A stretch of 36,860 nt of DNA from Paulinella micropora (GCA_009731375.1 BJOX01000054.1:471680-508539), one strand, 5' to 3'; numbered from the stretch's first letter, positions 1 to 10,187 are shown. The notes: generated by a model not told the origin, from the letters alone. Numbers and translations: made by a program.

Positions 1-47
1 CTCACCCGTGAGGGGAGTACGAAGAATTGACGATAGGCTCTAATGAC
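1..47. repeat. Dispersed repeat module M1, first copy
   Basis: This 47 bp segment recurs at 8735-8781 with one mismatch (G/A at base 36). The second copy runs straight into an assembly gap, so the true length of the repeat is unknown. The sequence continues to about 108 here as GC-rich unique DNA leading into a tRNA-like unit. It may be the body of the same short interspersed element. No coding potential is visible. Confidence 0.7.
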
Positions 48-108
48 ACCCCCGCACGGGCAGTTCCAACACTTCCAGACGGACCGGTATGTTCAATGAA
101 AATACTGG

Positions 109-181
109 TGGCACCGACGGGAATCGAACTGGCGACAGGGCCCAGATGGTAGAACTTGACCACTGGGTTATCACGGTGTCC
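109..181 (-). mobile_element. tRNA-derived SINE-like unit
   Basis: Read on the minus strand this is exactly 73 nt. It has an A-box-like stretch (TGATAACCCAGTGG), a good B-box (AGTTCGATTCC), and 5' and 3' ends that are near-complementary like an acceptor stem (GGACACCG against CGGTGCC). The T-arm and anticodon stems pair poorly, so it is not a functional tRNA. An (AAT)n array abuts its 5' side (minus-strand sense), and module M1 lies on the other side. A tRNA-derived short interspersed element is the best explanation. The family is not recognised. Confidence 0.45.
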
Positions 182-257
<76 letters not shown>

Positions 258-342
258 TAGCAATAATAATAACAACAACAAGAACAGCAACAACAACAAC
301 AACAACAAGAATTACAATAATGATAATGATACTAGTGAGGTG
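182..342. repeat. (AAT)n microsatellite with degenerate tail
   Basis: A perfect AAT run of about 80 bp decays into AAC/AAT-rich sequence. It starts directly at the edge of the tRNA-like unit, as expected for a microsatellite seeded by a retroposon end. Open frames across it code only for poly-Ile or poly-Thr and are spurious. Confidence 0.95.
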
Positions 343-369
343 ATGTACCGCGCAGTGTTGGTTGGTGTC
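343..369. repeat. Short repeat module M5 (ATGTACCGCGCA-type), copy 1
   Basis: The motif TACCGCGCA followed by GGTTGGTTGGCGTC-like sequence occurs here, at 1898-1928, and in part at 1818-1840. All copies touch simple-sequence arrays. It probably belongs to a dispersed element whose other parts have been replaced by microsatellite. Confidence 0.55.
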
Positions 370-370
370 A

Positions 371-439
<69 letters not shown>
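370..439. repeat. (ATCT)n microsatellite
   Basis: About 17 uninterrupted ATCT units directly follow repeat module M5. Confidence 0.95.
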
Positions 440-940
440 CTTGAGGTGTCACTGACCCTCCCTTGGGCTTGGTTTTTTGAAATGGGTGCCATCTGTCGAC
501 AGACAGAGAATTAGGGGATGGTGTGGGTGTGCTGGGCCCGTGGTGGGGTGCCTTATGTGTGCCTAGCCATACGCCTATAAGTCACATGCCGAAATAGCGA
601 CGGGAAGCACAATCCTGTTCCCTCAGGGTGCCCTTTCTCGCTTGTTGAGCCCGGAATAAAACCCACAGTGCTCTGTCGGTTTATACTAGACTGTCGAACA
701 GTCTCGAAACTCCATCTGCTTACTGGGCCCTCTGTAATGGAGGTGGGAGCTCGTTCTGCAAGGGGCGCTTTATGGAACGAGCCCTGGCCCCGCCTGGTAC
801 TAGGGAGCTTTGGTATTGCCTGTATCAGTCCCTTCCGTGCAAACATCACGGCTTAGCTGGGCATCGGGTTAATACTTTACCCACAGACTTCCTGGTTGAC
901 GAAATCAGAAGCTCCTTTTTTCTGACATTAGTCGATATTT
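440..940. other. Gene-free unique stretch
   Basis: This is a mixed-composition segment of about 500 bp between two (ATCT)n arrays. Short frames run on both strands (for example 668-856 plus, 553-849 minus). The minus one begins with GTG rather than ATG, and none shows a recognisable domain or splice structure. No gene is called. Confidence 0.6.
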
Positions 941-941
941 C

Positions 942-1040
<99 letters not shown>

Positions 1041-1058
1041 GATCGATCGATCGATCGC

Positions 1059-1104
<46 letters not shown>
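941..1104. repeat. (ATCT)n array with internal (ATCG)n
   Basis: A long ATCT run contains five ATCG-type units near 1040-1056, a point-mutated unit that has itself been amplified. It then reverts to ATCT until about 1104. Confidence 0.95.
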
Positions 1105-1590
1105 CCTGGAGACGGTCTCTGCCACTGGCAACTCAGCCTAGGGTTCAGATCTAACTATCTCCTACAATGACGATTTTGTGTCCGCCGTTAATCGCGCGCA
1201 GCGCAAGGGCTAAACAGGCAACCAACTCCTGACCATGGCTGATGAAGTCGGGGCGTGATGCAAAGGGTTGATGAAGTCGGGGTTGTAGAANNNNNNNNNN
1301 NNNNNNNNNNNNNNNNNNNNNNNNNNNNNNNNNNNNNNNNNNNNNNNNNNNNNNNNNNNNNNNNNNNNNNNNNNNNNNNNNNNNNNNNNNNNNNNNNNNN
1401 NNNNNNNNNNNNNNNNNNNNNNNNNNNNNNNNNNNNGGCTACCTTTCGGCTTGAACTGGGCACAGACACCAACCACAGCGAGACAGTGGTTGGTGTGCAG
1501 CTTGGCCGGTGCTGAAAGTTCTTGTCGGGGGTAGTATAGGAGGCAATGGCTTTTCAAGCTAAGCCACGCCCATAGATTAAACATTAAACA
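1105..1590. other. Gene-free unique stretch with assembly gap
   Basis: Unique sequence flanks a 146-base gap at 1291-1436. Before the gap, TGATGAAGTCGGGG occurs twice, about 31 bp apart. After the gap there is an 11 bp perfect inverted repeat (1466-1476 with 1486-1496, 9 nt loop). No supportable gene was seen. Confidence 0.6.
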
Positions 1591-1677
<87 letters not shown>

Positions 1678-1697
1678 ATCTATATCTATCTATCTAT

Positions 1698-1738
<41 letters not shown>

Positions 1739-1756
1739 TCATCCATCCATCCATCC

Positions 1757-1818
<62 letters not shown>
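1591..1818. repeat. (ATCT)n compound array
   Basis: ATCT units are interrupted by ATATCT and by an (ATCC)n variant near 1741-1758. It ends directly at a partial copy of repeat module M5. Confidence 0.95.
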
Positions 1819-1928
1819 GCAAGGTTGGTTGGCGTCCGGGGAATAATAAGAAGAATAATAGCAATAGTAATAACAAGAAATATAAGAATAATGAATAATG
1901 TACCGCGCAAGGTTGGTTGGCGTCCGGG
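1818..1928. repeat. Repeat module M5, partial and fuller copy
   Basis: 1818-1840 carries GCAAGGTTGGTTGGCGTC, and 1898-1928 carries the longer form beginning ATGTACCGCGCA. An AAT/AAG-rich spacer separates them. The two copies and the one at 343-369 share the same order of motifs. Confidence 0.55.
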
Positions 1929-1972
1929 TACACCTGCACGCAGCGCTCCCAGCCCAACCTCCCACCTGTAGA

Positions 1973-1975
1973 GAG

Positions 1976-2028
<53 letters not shown>

Positions 2029-2048
2029 GCTGTTTTGTCGTGGCATTC

Positions 2049-2085
<37 letters not shown>

Positions 2086-2131
2086 ACCCCCCCCCCCCCC
2101 CCCCCCNNNNNNNNNNCTATCTATTTATCGC

Positions 2132-2203
<72 letters not shown>

Positions 2204-2248
2204 CCTACCTACCTACCTACCTATCTGCCTGCCTGCCTGCCTACCTAC

Positions 2249-2302
<54 letters not shown>

Positions 2303-2379
2303 CTATCTCTATCTCTATCTATGTCTATCTATCTCTATCTATCTCTATCTATCTCCATCTATCTCTATCTATCTCTATC

Positions 2380-2431
<52 letters not shown>

Positions 2432-2434
2432 CTA

Positions 2435-2483
<49 letters not shown>

Positions 2484-2545
2484 TTAATCGTACTTCTTTG
2501 GATTTTCCCTCCCTGTGCGGTGCAGGCAGCAATCTCCGCCTGCAC

Positions 2546-2616
<71 letters not shown>

Positions 2617-2823
2617 GAGAGGAGAGAGAGAGAGGAGAGGAGGAGGAAGAGGAAGAGGAAGAGGAGGAGGAGGAGGAGGAAGAGGAAGAGGAAGAGGAGG
2701 AGGAAGTGGAGGAGGACGAGGAGGAGGACGAGGACGAGGACGAGGAAGAGGAAGAGAAAGAGGAAGAGGAAGAGAAAGAGAAAGAGAAAGAGAAATAGAA
2801 AGAGAGGAGGGGAGGAGGAGGAG

Positions 2824-2907
<84 letters not shown>

Positions 2908-2932
2908 GTGTGTGTGCGTGTGCATTTGTGTG

Positions 2933-3028
<96 letters not shown>

Positions 3029-3190
3029 NNNNNNNNNNNNNNNNNNNNNNNNNNNNNNNNNNNNNNNNNNNNNNNNNNNNNNNNNNNNNNNNNNNNNNNN
3101 NNNNNNNNNNNNNNNCCCCCCCCCCCCCCCCCTTTTTTTTTGTTTTGTTTTTTGTTGTTGTTTTTTTTTGTTTTTTTTATTCGAAAAAAG
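1973..3190. repeat. Compound low-complexity block with two gaps
   Basis: The order is (GA)n to 2024, poly-C 2050-2106, a 10-N gap 2107-2116, (CTAT)n with CTAC, CTGC and CT variants to 2482, a short unique piece 2483-2545, and a purine-only GA/GAGGAA block to 2902. Then come (TG)n to 3008, (GA)n, a gap at 3029-3115, poly-C and poly-T. Long open frames here are artefacts of repeats lacking stop codons. The 10-N gap is probably a placeholder of unknown true length. Confidence 0.95.
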
Positions 3191-3925
3191 GAAATAGAAA
3201 GAAAAGAGAGAAGAAAAAATGAGAGAAGAATTCAAAAGAAGAAGAGAACGCGAGTAGAACAAGAAGGAAAAGAAAGGAAAGTAAAATCAAATAAATCGAA
3301 GAAAGAAGCCGACACAAGCAGATAGTGCAGGACGGTTCACCTGCGTTGCCACGGGTCCTTGGACATCAATTCTATTGTAAGTCGCTTTTTGGGCAAACCC
3401 CAAGGCGAACCATGAAAACAAAATTGAAAAAAGAGCCATCGTTGGTCACTTCACACGTCGAAAATGAAGCTCGTCTAAAGGTGATCAACCAGACAAAAAG
3501 GGTTCAGCATATTTGCACCGAATTCCGGCTGTGGATAAGCCACGTGAAGTTCATGGTCAGATGCCAGTTTTCTGCCATTTATTTCCAACACCTGTGCAGC
3601 CCGCCCTGTATTGTCTGCTGCTTCTCGGTTACGGCTGTTTCCTGACTTGGCTCTGTCTCTGTCTCTCAGTCGCTCTGTCTATGTTGATCCTTTTCTCTGT
3701 CTCTAGATATTCTTCCTCTATTAGTTATGTGGTTTACTAACTGAGATAAAAGAAATACCTAAAATTGTACATTCTACTTGGATCCCAAAAGCGAAGAGCA
3801 CCTCTGTCTCTTTTTGGCTCTCGCACTCTCTCTCGTTCTCTTCATCTTATTTTAATTAAAGCACGATTTACAAAGTTAATCACAAAATACACACTAACTA
3901 TTGAAACTAGTTGGTCTAGTTGTTA
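3191..3925. other. Gene-free stretch, A-rich then mixed
   Basis: 3191-3325 is strongly purine-rich (GAAAAGA type). The rest is mixed sequence with a 106-codon frame at 3325-3645 plus that begins with a non-ATG codon and has no recognisable domain. I see no gene I can support. Confidence 0.55.
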
Positions 3926-4236
3926 ATCTCTCTCTGTCTGTGTCTCTGTCTGTGTGTGTCTCTTCTTCTGTTGTGTCTTCTCCTTCGGTGGTTAACCAGC
4001 CGGAGAGGAAGAAAAAATATACAAGTACTTTCGCATTTCTAGGATTTGTATTATTCTTATTCGCATTGGAAGGTAGATTCGCAGAATGTCTCTTGTCTCT
4101 GTCGCTGAGACTGTCTCTCTGCCTCTGCGTGTCTGTCTGTCTCCGTCTCTCGGTCTCTGTGTCTGTGTGTCTCCCTATCTATCCCTCTTTGTCTCTTGGC
4201 TCTCTAGTTCTCTCTCCCTCTGATCCTTCTCTCTCT

Positions 4237-4277
<41 letters not shown>

Positions 4278-5342
4278 CTCTCTCTCTCTCTCTCTCAATC
4301 TCTCTCTCTCTCTGACTCTCTGCCTCTATTCTTCTTCTTCTTGTTCTGTTCCTCCTCCTCTTCTTCTTCTTCTTCTTCTTCTTCTTCTTCTTCTTCTTCT
4401 TCTTCTTCTTCTTCCTCTTCCTCTTCCCTGCTCTTCCTCTTCCTCTTCCTCTTTCTCTTCCTCTTTCTCTTCCTCTTCCTCTTCTTCTTCTTACTCTTCT
4501 TCTTCTTCTTACTCTTCTTCCTTTCTTCCTCTTCCTCCTCTTCCTCTTCCTCCTCCTTCTCCTCTTCCTCTCCTCCTCCTCCTCCTCTTCTTCTTCTTCT
4601 TCTTCTTCTTCTTCTTCTTCTTCTTCTTCTTCTTCTTCTTCTTCTTCTTCTTCTTCTTCTTCTTCTTCTTCTTCTTCTTCTTCTTCTTCTTCTTCTTCTT
4701 CTTCTTCTTCTNNNNNNNNNNCTTGTTGTTCTTCTTCTTGTTCTTCTTCTTCTTGTTCTTCTTCTTCTTCTTCTTCTTCTTCTTCTTCTTCTTCTTCTTC
4801 TTCTTCTTCTTCTTCTTCTTCTTCTTCTTCTTCTTCTTCTTCTTCTTCTTCTTCTTCTTCTTCTTCTTCTTCTCTTTTTCGTCTTCCTCTGCCCTTCTTC
4901 TTTTTCTTCTTCTTTTTTTTCTTCTTCTTTCTTCTTCTTCTTCTTCTTCTTCTTCTTCTTCTTCTTCTTCTTCTTCTTCTTCTTCTTCTTCTTCTTCTTC
5001 TTCTTCTTTTTCTTCTTCTTCTTCCTCTTCCTCTTCCTCGTGGTTTTCCTCTTCCCTGCCTTTCCTCTTCCCTGCTCTTCCTCTTTCCTCTTCCTCTTCC
5101 TCTTCCTCTTATTCTCTTCCTCTTCCTCTTCCTCTTCTTCTTCCTTTCTTTTTCTTCCTCTTTCTCTTTCTCTTCCGATTCCTCCTCCTCTTCCTCTCCT
5201 CTTCGTCCTCCTCCTCCTCCTCTTCCTCTTCCTCTTCCTCTTCTTCTTCTTCTTCTTCTTCTTCTTCTTCTTCTTCTTCTTCTTCTTCTTCTTCTTCTTC
5301 TTCTTCTTCTTCTTCTTCTTCTTCTTCTTCTTCTTCTTCTTC
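3926..5342. repeat. 1.4 kb pyrimidine tract, (CT)n and (CTT)n
   Basis: The plus strand is almost pure C and T: CTCTGT-type sequence to about 4325, then long (CTT)n and (CCTCTT)n arrays to 5342. A 10-N gap lies at 4712-4721. All six-frame products are homopolymeric Ser, Leu, Phe, Glu, Arg or Lys and are not genes. The strong strand asymmetry makes triplex-type DNA structure likely. Confidence 0.95.
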
Positions 5343-5892
5343 TGGTACGATTGACAAAGTTCTCCTGCGTATTGCGTAAAGTTAATATTCGTATTATCCC
5401 CCCCACCACCACCACCAACACAACCTCTTTCTGTGCGTTTGTCTGTGCCTCGTCCTCCGCCTTTGCCTCTGTTTCGGTCTCTGCCCAAGTTCTCTGCCTC
5501 TACCTCTGTTTCTGCCTCGGTCTCGTTCACGGCCGGTTTCTGCCTTGAGGCTCTGCCTCTTCCTTTGCGTCTGTCTCAGTCGTTGTATCTGTTTTGATCG
5601 GTCGCTCTCTCGCTCACTCTCGCTCTCTTTTGTCTTTCTGTTAAAAAAAAAAAAAAAAAAATCTTTATGTTGAGTTAGTTCAATAAAAAAAACAACAACA
5701 AAAAATTCGTGTTTTCTTTTGTTGTTGCTGTGTGGCTTAAACAATGAACACAAAACTAATATTGAGCCACACTGGGCCACCGAGTAATTTTGGATTGATA
5801 GAAAACTTTAAAATGAAAGATTTATGACAGTATAGCAGCTCTCTCATTTTCGAGTAGCGTCAAATATATGTTTGCTTAATTTTTTTTCTTAG
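5343..5892. other. Gene-free upstream region of the 5931 gene
   Basis: This is mixed sequence with CTCTGC-type pyrimidine stretches, an A run near 5643-5660, and AT-rich DNA from 5690 on. It would hold the promoter or the preceding intron of the gene starting at 5931. The last bases before 5893 are a polypyrimidine run ending in TTAG, a good splice acceptor. No separate gene is seen. Confidence 0.5.
5884..5892 (+). other. Candidate 3' splice site
   Basis: A T-rich run ends in CTTAG at 5892. From 5893 the frame of the 469-codon gene is open with no stop up to its first ATG at 5931, and the nearest in-frame stop upstream (TAA at 5877) lies inside the would-be intron. The visible frame may therefore be an internal exon rather than the start of the gene. 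Confidence 0.4.
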
Positions 5893-5930
5893 GAAGCTCA
5901 CCGGGTGCGTTTGTTATTTTTTGTGACCTG

Positions 5931-7340
5931 ATGAGAATCCTGTTTTGGGTCTGTCATTTGTGTTTTTTGCTGCGCTGGTTTTGTGCTACGGCACTCTCAC
6001 CTCCTCCACTACTTCCATTAAATCTACCTCCGCTACCTCCACCTGAACACCCTCGACCGCCTCCTCGGCGATCACTAACTGCACCTCCACTACTGCATGC
6101 AAACTGCTCTGCGGCAATGGCTTGGAACGCGTTCGCCTTCGAGTTGCTACGGAAGCTGGAACAGTTAGATGAAGGCAAGCTCATTCGCGAGGTGGTGCGA
6201 TTACAGCAGCAACAAAGTTTTTGGGCGAAGCGCGAATTGAGCTTCGGCAAGGACCTCAATGTGTTGTACCCATTCTCAGGACCAGATTTTTTGACGGCGA
6301 TGGCTTTCTTCCCTACTTCGGCCGAATATATAATGATGGGGGGTGAGGAGGTAATGAATCAAGATGCATGCCAGCTCAGCGCTCTCTTGAATAACTCTAG
6401 TTTCCTCGACAAGCAGCACAAGATGCTGGAACAAACTGTTCTGCTCCATTTTTTCAACTCCTTGGGTGGGCAGGATTCACTTCGACTATTAAATACAGCT
6501 GATGGGGGGATGCTACCCTTACTTCTGCTGCATATCTTAGTCGCCGATACCCAATCTGTCATTCTCGGTGTTGAATATCTGAATTCCGACTTGGGCGTCC
6601 CTGCCGTTCGTTGCACTTTCCGTAACCGCTATGGCCTCCTTCAGCGGGTGGTTTACCTGCGCGTGGACCTACGGCTGATCGGTGAACAGTACGCTAGGAC
6701 GCAAGCACTGAACCTGTTCCCTTTCCATGAACGGCAGGCAAAGGATGCATCACCTTTTCCTTTCTCCGAACAAGTTCTCCCCTTCCTAGAGAGTCATGGC
6801 CCTTACAACACAATGCTCAAAGCTTCTCTTTACCTACCCATCATGCCGCACTTTGCGCCTTTGGCGTTACTACTGATGAATTGGTCTACTACCCTGATTT
6901 TTGCCCCTTCAGAATTTCGTGTAAAATATCTGCTATTGGGTTGTTCGATTGTCTCGCAGTTGATAAATATGGATCCCTCAGAGGCAAAAGGAACGCACGT
7001 CGGGGTGGCGGAATGGGTAGAGCGGGTGGCGCAGGTGGCCGACCGGGCACAACCCCCGGAGTGGTACATGCTCCTGTATGGAGGCTTCATCTCATCCGTG
7101 TTTGTGCAAAAAAGTATATCGTTGGCGAACGGGTGGGGAGAGTTTAATTCAGTGACTTTTCACCATAAGAAAGTCTTGCATGCAGTGGTCGAAGATGAAG
7201 CGGCCGCGATCGACTTTGCTTTCAATTCTACCGTTGGCAGGCCGCTCGGCTTTGCATTCGATTATTTGAATCCAGATTTTTTACATGCCGAAAGTGTTTT
7301 GATTGTCGCTCGCAAGAGCCATCCGGGCGATTGCAGGTGA
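5931..7340 (+). CDS. Putative secreted or organelle-targeted protein of unknown function
   Basis: The 469-codon frame starts with ATG and a strongly hydrophobic segment (about residues 1-22), consistent with a signal peptide or the first part of a bipartite targeting sequence. A proline-rich linker (residues 24-60) follows, then a globular region from about residue 62 to the end. The motif YPFSGPDFLTAMAFFP near residues 113-128, and a later run of alternating hydrophobic segments, recall uncharacterised bacterial proteins with a Y-P-F-S-G-P-D-F motif. That is recollection, not a search. The function is unknown. The terminal TGA overlaps a consensus donor (CAG then GTGAGA at 7334-7342), so the protein may continue in later exons hidden by downstream gaps. 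Codon use is mixed and the region lacks repeats, unlike everything around it. This is the only credible non-transposon gene in the window. Confidence 0.7.
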   Translation: MRILFWVCHLCFLLRWFCATALSPPPLLPLNLPPLPPPEHPRPPPRRSLTAPPLLHANCSAAMAWNAFAFELLRKLEQLDEGKLIREVVRLQQQQSFWAKRELSFGKDLNVLYPFSGPDFLTAMAFFPTSAEYIMMGGEEVMNQDACQLSALLNNSSFLDKQHKMLEQTVLLHFFNSLGGQDSLRLLNTADGGMLPLLLLHILVADTQSVILGVEYLNSDLGVPAVRCTFRNRYGLLQRVVYLRVDLRLIGEQYARTQALNLFPFHERQAKDASPFPFSEQVLPFLESHGPYNTMLKASLYLPIMPHFAPLALLLMNWSTTLIFAPSEFRVKYLLLGCSIVSQLINMDPSEAKGTHVGVAEWVERVAQVADRAQPPEWYMLLYGGFISSVFVQKSISLANGWGEFNSVTFHHKKVLHAVVEDEAAAIDFAFNSTVGRPLGFAFDYLNPDFLHAESVLIVARKSHPGDCR

Positions 7341-7342
7341 GA
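7334..7342 (+). other. Candidate 5' splice donor
   Basis: CAG followed by GTGAGA matches the eukaryotic donor consensus. The apparent stop codon of the gene (TGA 7338-7340) lies inside it. If the site is used, the exon ends at 7336 and the stop is intronic. Confidence 0.45.
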
Positions 7343-7406
7343 GAAGAATAACATGACTATGGCAATCAGAGTTACTGGCAAATTTGACTTGCTTTTAGCT
7401 AGCTGA

Positions 7407-7475
<69 letters not shown>
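7407..7475. repeat. (AAT)n microsatellite
   Basis: About 23 AAT units lie directly before dispersed repeat module M3. Confidence 0.95.
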
Positions 7476-7478
<3 letters not shown>

Positions 7479-7483
7479 ATATC

Positions 7484-7600
7484 TGAGGCGTACTGATGCA
7501 GCTAATGGCATATCCTCAACGGACATAAGCCTCCAATACCCTTGTTCGAGGTCCTCCACCCCCCCGTGTCAGTCTCTCGCCTGATGATCGGGGCCACCGA
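7484..7600. repeat. Dispersed repeat module M3, long copy
   Basis: It shares CGTACTGATGCAGCT and CCCTTGTTCGAGGT plus GTCAGTCTCT with 10119-10188, where the middle part is shorter. In both places it adjoins an (AAT)n array, on opposite sides. No coding capacity is seen. Confidence 0.65.
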
Positions 7601-7640
7601 TGGAGCTCCTGAGGGCAAGACTGCACTAAGCCGAGGTTAT

Positions 7641-8447
7641 NNNNNNNNNNNNNNNNNNNNNNNNNNNNNNNNNNNNNNNNNNNNNNNNNNNNNNNNNNNN
7701 NNNNNNNNNNNNNNNNNNNNNNNNNNNNNNNNNNNNNNNNNNNNNNNNNNNNNNNNNNNNNNNNNNNNNNNNNNNNNNNNNNNNNNNNNNNNNNNNNNNN
7801 NNNNNNNNNNNNNNNNNNNNNNNNNNNNNNNNNNNNNNNNNNNNNNNNNNNNNNNNNNNNNNNNNNNNNNNNNNNNNNNNNNNNNNNNNNNNNNNNNNNN
7901 NNNNNNNNNNNNNNNNNNNNNNNNNNNNNNNNNNNNNNNNNNNNNNNNNNNNNNNNNNNNNNNNNNNNNNNNNNNNNNNNNNNNNNNNNNNNNNNNNNNN
8001 NNNNNNNNNNNNNNNNNNNNNNNNNNNNNNNNNNNNNNNNNNNNNNNNNNNNNNNNNNNNNNNNNNNNNNNNNNNNNNNNNNNNNNNNNNNNNNNNNNNN
8101 NNNNNNNNNNNNNNNNNNNNNNNNNNNNNNNNNNNNNNNNNNNNNNNNNNNNNNNNNNNNNNNNNNNNNNNNNNNNNNNNNNNNNNNNNNNNNNNNNNNN
8201 NNNNNNNNNNNNNNNNNNNNNNNNNNNNNNNNNNNNNNNNNNNNNNNNNNNNNNNNNNNNNNNNNNNNNNNNNNNNNNNNNNNNNNNNNNNNNNNNNNNN
8301 NNNNNNNNNNNNNNNNNNNNNNNNNNNNNNNNNNNNNNNNNNNNNNNNNNNNNNNNNNNNNNNNNNNNNNNNNNNNNNNNNNNNNNNNNNNNNNNNNNNN
8401 NNNNNNNNNNNNNNNNNNNNNNNNNNNNNNNNNNNNNNNNNNNNNNN
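7641..8447. other. Assembly gap (807 N)
   Basis: Undetermined bases. Sequence on both sides belongs to dispersed repeats, so the gap probably hides repeat DNA. It may also hide downstream exons of the 5931 gene. Confidence 0.99.
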
Positions 8448-8559
8448 TGGCGTCACAGTTTAACGCCTTGAGGCCATTGGGCTGGAACTCTGTTTAGCAA
8501 GTGTGACTAGGTTTTTTCATCGGGATTTCCCTCAAATATGTCACAGTCAACACTCCAAG

Positions 8560-8561
<2 letters not shown>
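8448..8561. repeat. Dispersed repeat module M2, copy 1
   Basis: This segment of about 112 bp is clearly homologous to 10010-10122: both begin with a CACAGTTTAACGCC-type start and contain CCATTGGGCTGGA and CACAGTCAACACT. Differences are scattered substitutions and small indels, so the copies are old. An (AAT)n array follows immediately. Confidence 0.75.
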
Positions 8562-8648
<87 letters not shown>

Positions 8649-8690
8649 GTAGTAATAATATTGATAATAATAATAATAATAATAGTGCTT
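8562..8690. repeat. (AAT)n microsatellite
   Basis: A long AAT array carries point variants near its 3' end. It lies between modules M2 and M1. Confidence 0.95.
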
Positions 8691-8734
8691 CTCTGTCAAT
8701 GGCTGATGCATTTCTGCACATGCGCCTCCATCGT

Positions 8735-8781
8735 CTCACCCGTGAGGGGAGTACGAAGAATTGACGATAAGCTCTAATGAC
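8735..8781. repeat. Dispersed repeat module M1, second copy
   Basis: It is 46 of 47 bases identical to positions 1-47 and is cut off by the gap starting at 8782. Confidence 0.7.
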
Positions 8782-9026
8782 NNNNNNNNNNNNNNNNNNN
8801 NNNNNNNNNNNNNNNNNNNNNNNNNNNNNNNNNNNNNNNNNNNNNNNNNNNNNNNNNNNNNNNNNNNNNNNNNNNNNNNNNNNNNNNNNNNNNNNNNNNN
8901 NNNNNNNNNNNNNNNNNNNNNNNNNNNNNNNNNNNNNNNNNNNNNNNNNNNNNNNNNNNNNNNNNNNNNNNNNNNNNNNNNNNNNNNNNNNNNNNNNNNN
9001 NNNNNNNNNNNNNNNNNNNNNNNNNN
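8782..9026. other. Assembly gap (245 N)
   Basis: Undetermined bases following repeat module M1. Confidence 0.99.
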
Positions 9027-9115
9027 GGAATAAAGGAAGTGACGGCATAGAACATTACTCTAGGAGCTTTATACCAATCAGCCCATGGAAAGGGACCGAT
9101 GGTCTATGTACTCCC

Positions 9116-9147
<32 letters not shown>

Positions 9148-9230
9148 GTGTATCTCCTGCCAATTGCTGAGCCAAAAGGCCATGTGCATCCAGTCCTCCA
9201 TTCCATAAGGAAAGTCTCCACACCAATCGG
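9027..9230. repeat. Repeat-like segment with short (AAT)n
   Basis: An (AAT)n array at 9115-9147 splits a segment that has a similar layout to the M-type modules. CCAATCAG before the array and CCAATCGG after it are possibly related. No gene is seen. Confidence 0.4.
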
Positions 9231-9893
9231 NNNNNNNNNNNNNNNNNNNNNNNNNNNNNNNNNNNNNNNNNNNNNNNNNNNNNNNNNNNNNNNNNNNNNN
9301 NNNNNNNNNNNNNNNNNNNNNNNNNNNNNNNNNNNNNNNNNNNNNNNNNNNNNNNNNNNNNNNNNNNNNNNNNNNNNNNNNNNNNNNNNNNNNNNNNNNN
9401 NNNNNNNNNNNNNNNNNNNNNNNNNNNNNNNNNNNNNNNNNNNNNNNNNNNNNNNNNNNNNNNNNNNNNNNNNNNNNNNNNNNNNNNNNNNNNNNNNNNN
9501 NNNNNNNNNNNNNNNNNNNNNNNNNNNNNNNNNNNNNNNNNNNNNNNNNNNNNNNNNNNNNNNNNNNNNNNNNNNNNNNNNNNNNNNNNNNNNNNNNNNN
9601 NNNNNNNNNNNNNNNNNNNNNNNNNNNNNNNNNNNNNNNNNNNNNNNNNNNNNNNNNNNNNNNNNNNNNNNNNNNNNNNNNNNNNNNNNNNNNNNNNNNN
9701 NNNNNNNNNNNNNNNNNNNNNNNNNNNNNNNNNNNNNNNNNNNNNNNNNNNNNNNNNNNNNNNNNNNNNNNNNNNNNNNNNNNNNNNNNNNNNNNNNNNN
9801 NNNNNNNNNNNNNNNNNNNNNNNNNNNNNNNNNNNNNNNNNNNNNNNNNNNNNNNNNNNNNNNNNNNNNNNNNNNNNNNNNNNNNNNNNNNNN
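9231..9893. other. Assembly gap (663 N)
   Basis: Undetermined bases inside the dispersed-repeat region. Confidence 0.99.
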
Positions 9894-10009
9894 AAGATTT
9901 GGTATCCCGCTGGGTCCACGGGCTATTAACCGGCATAGCGGAGTTTAAGATCTTCGACAGGCGCCCAACGACCCTCCTCCCCAGCATCATCCACCAAATG
10001 GTTTTGAGT

Positions 10010-10187
10010 TGGCATCACAGTTTAACGCCGTAAGGCCATTGGGCTGGAGCTCTGATAAACAAGCGTGACTAAGTTTTTATCATCAGGTGTTACCCTCAAA
10101 TATATCACAGTCAACACTAAGGCATACTGATGCAGCTGAGGCTCATGCCCTTGTTCGAGGTGCTCCATCCCCACCTAGTCAGTCTCT

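Noticed and set aside
109-181. Functional tRNA gene
   Set aside because: A and B boxes are present, but the T stem and anticodon stem do not pair, so only a tRNA-derived repeat is claimed.
943-1104. CRISPR-like regular repetition
   Set aside because: These are pure tetranucleotide tandem repeats with no spacers, in a eukaryotic genome.
1898-3325. 475-codon frame on the plus strand
   Set aside because: It is built from (ATCT), (GA), (TG) and poly-C repeats with two gaps. No protein domain is possible.
4273-5421. Very long open frames of Ser, Leu, Arg, Glu or Lys on both strands
   Set aside because: They arise because (CTT)n-type repeats contain no stop codons in several frames. They have no codon structure beyond the repeat and run through a gap.
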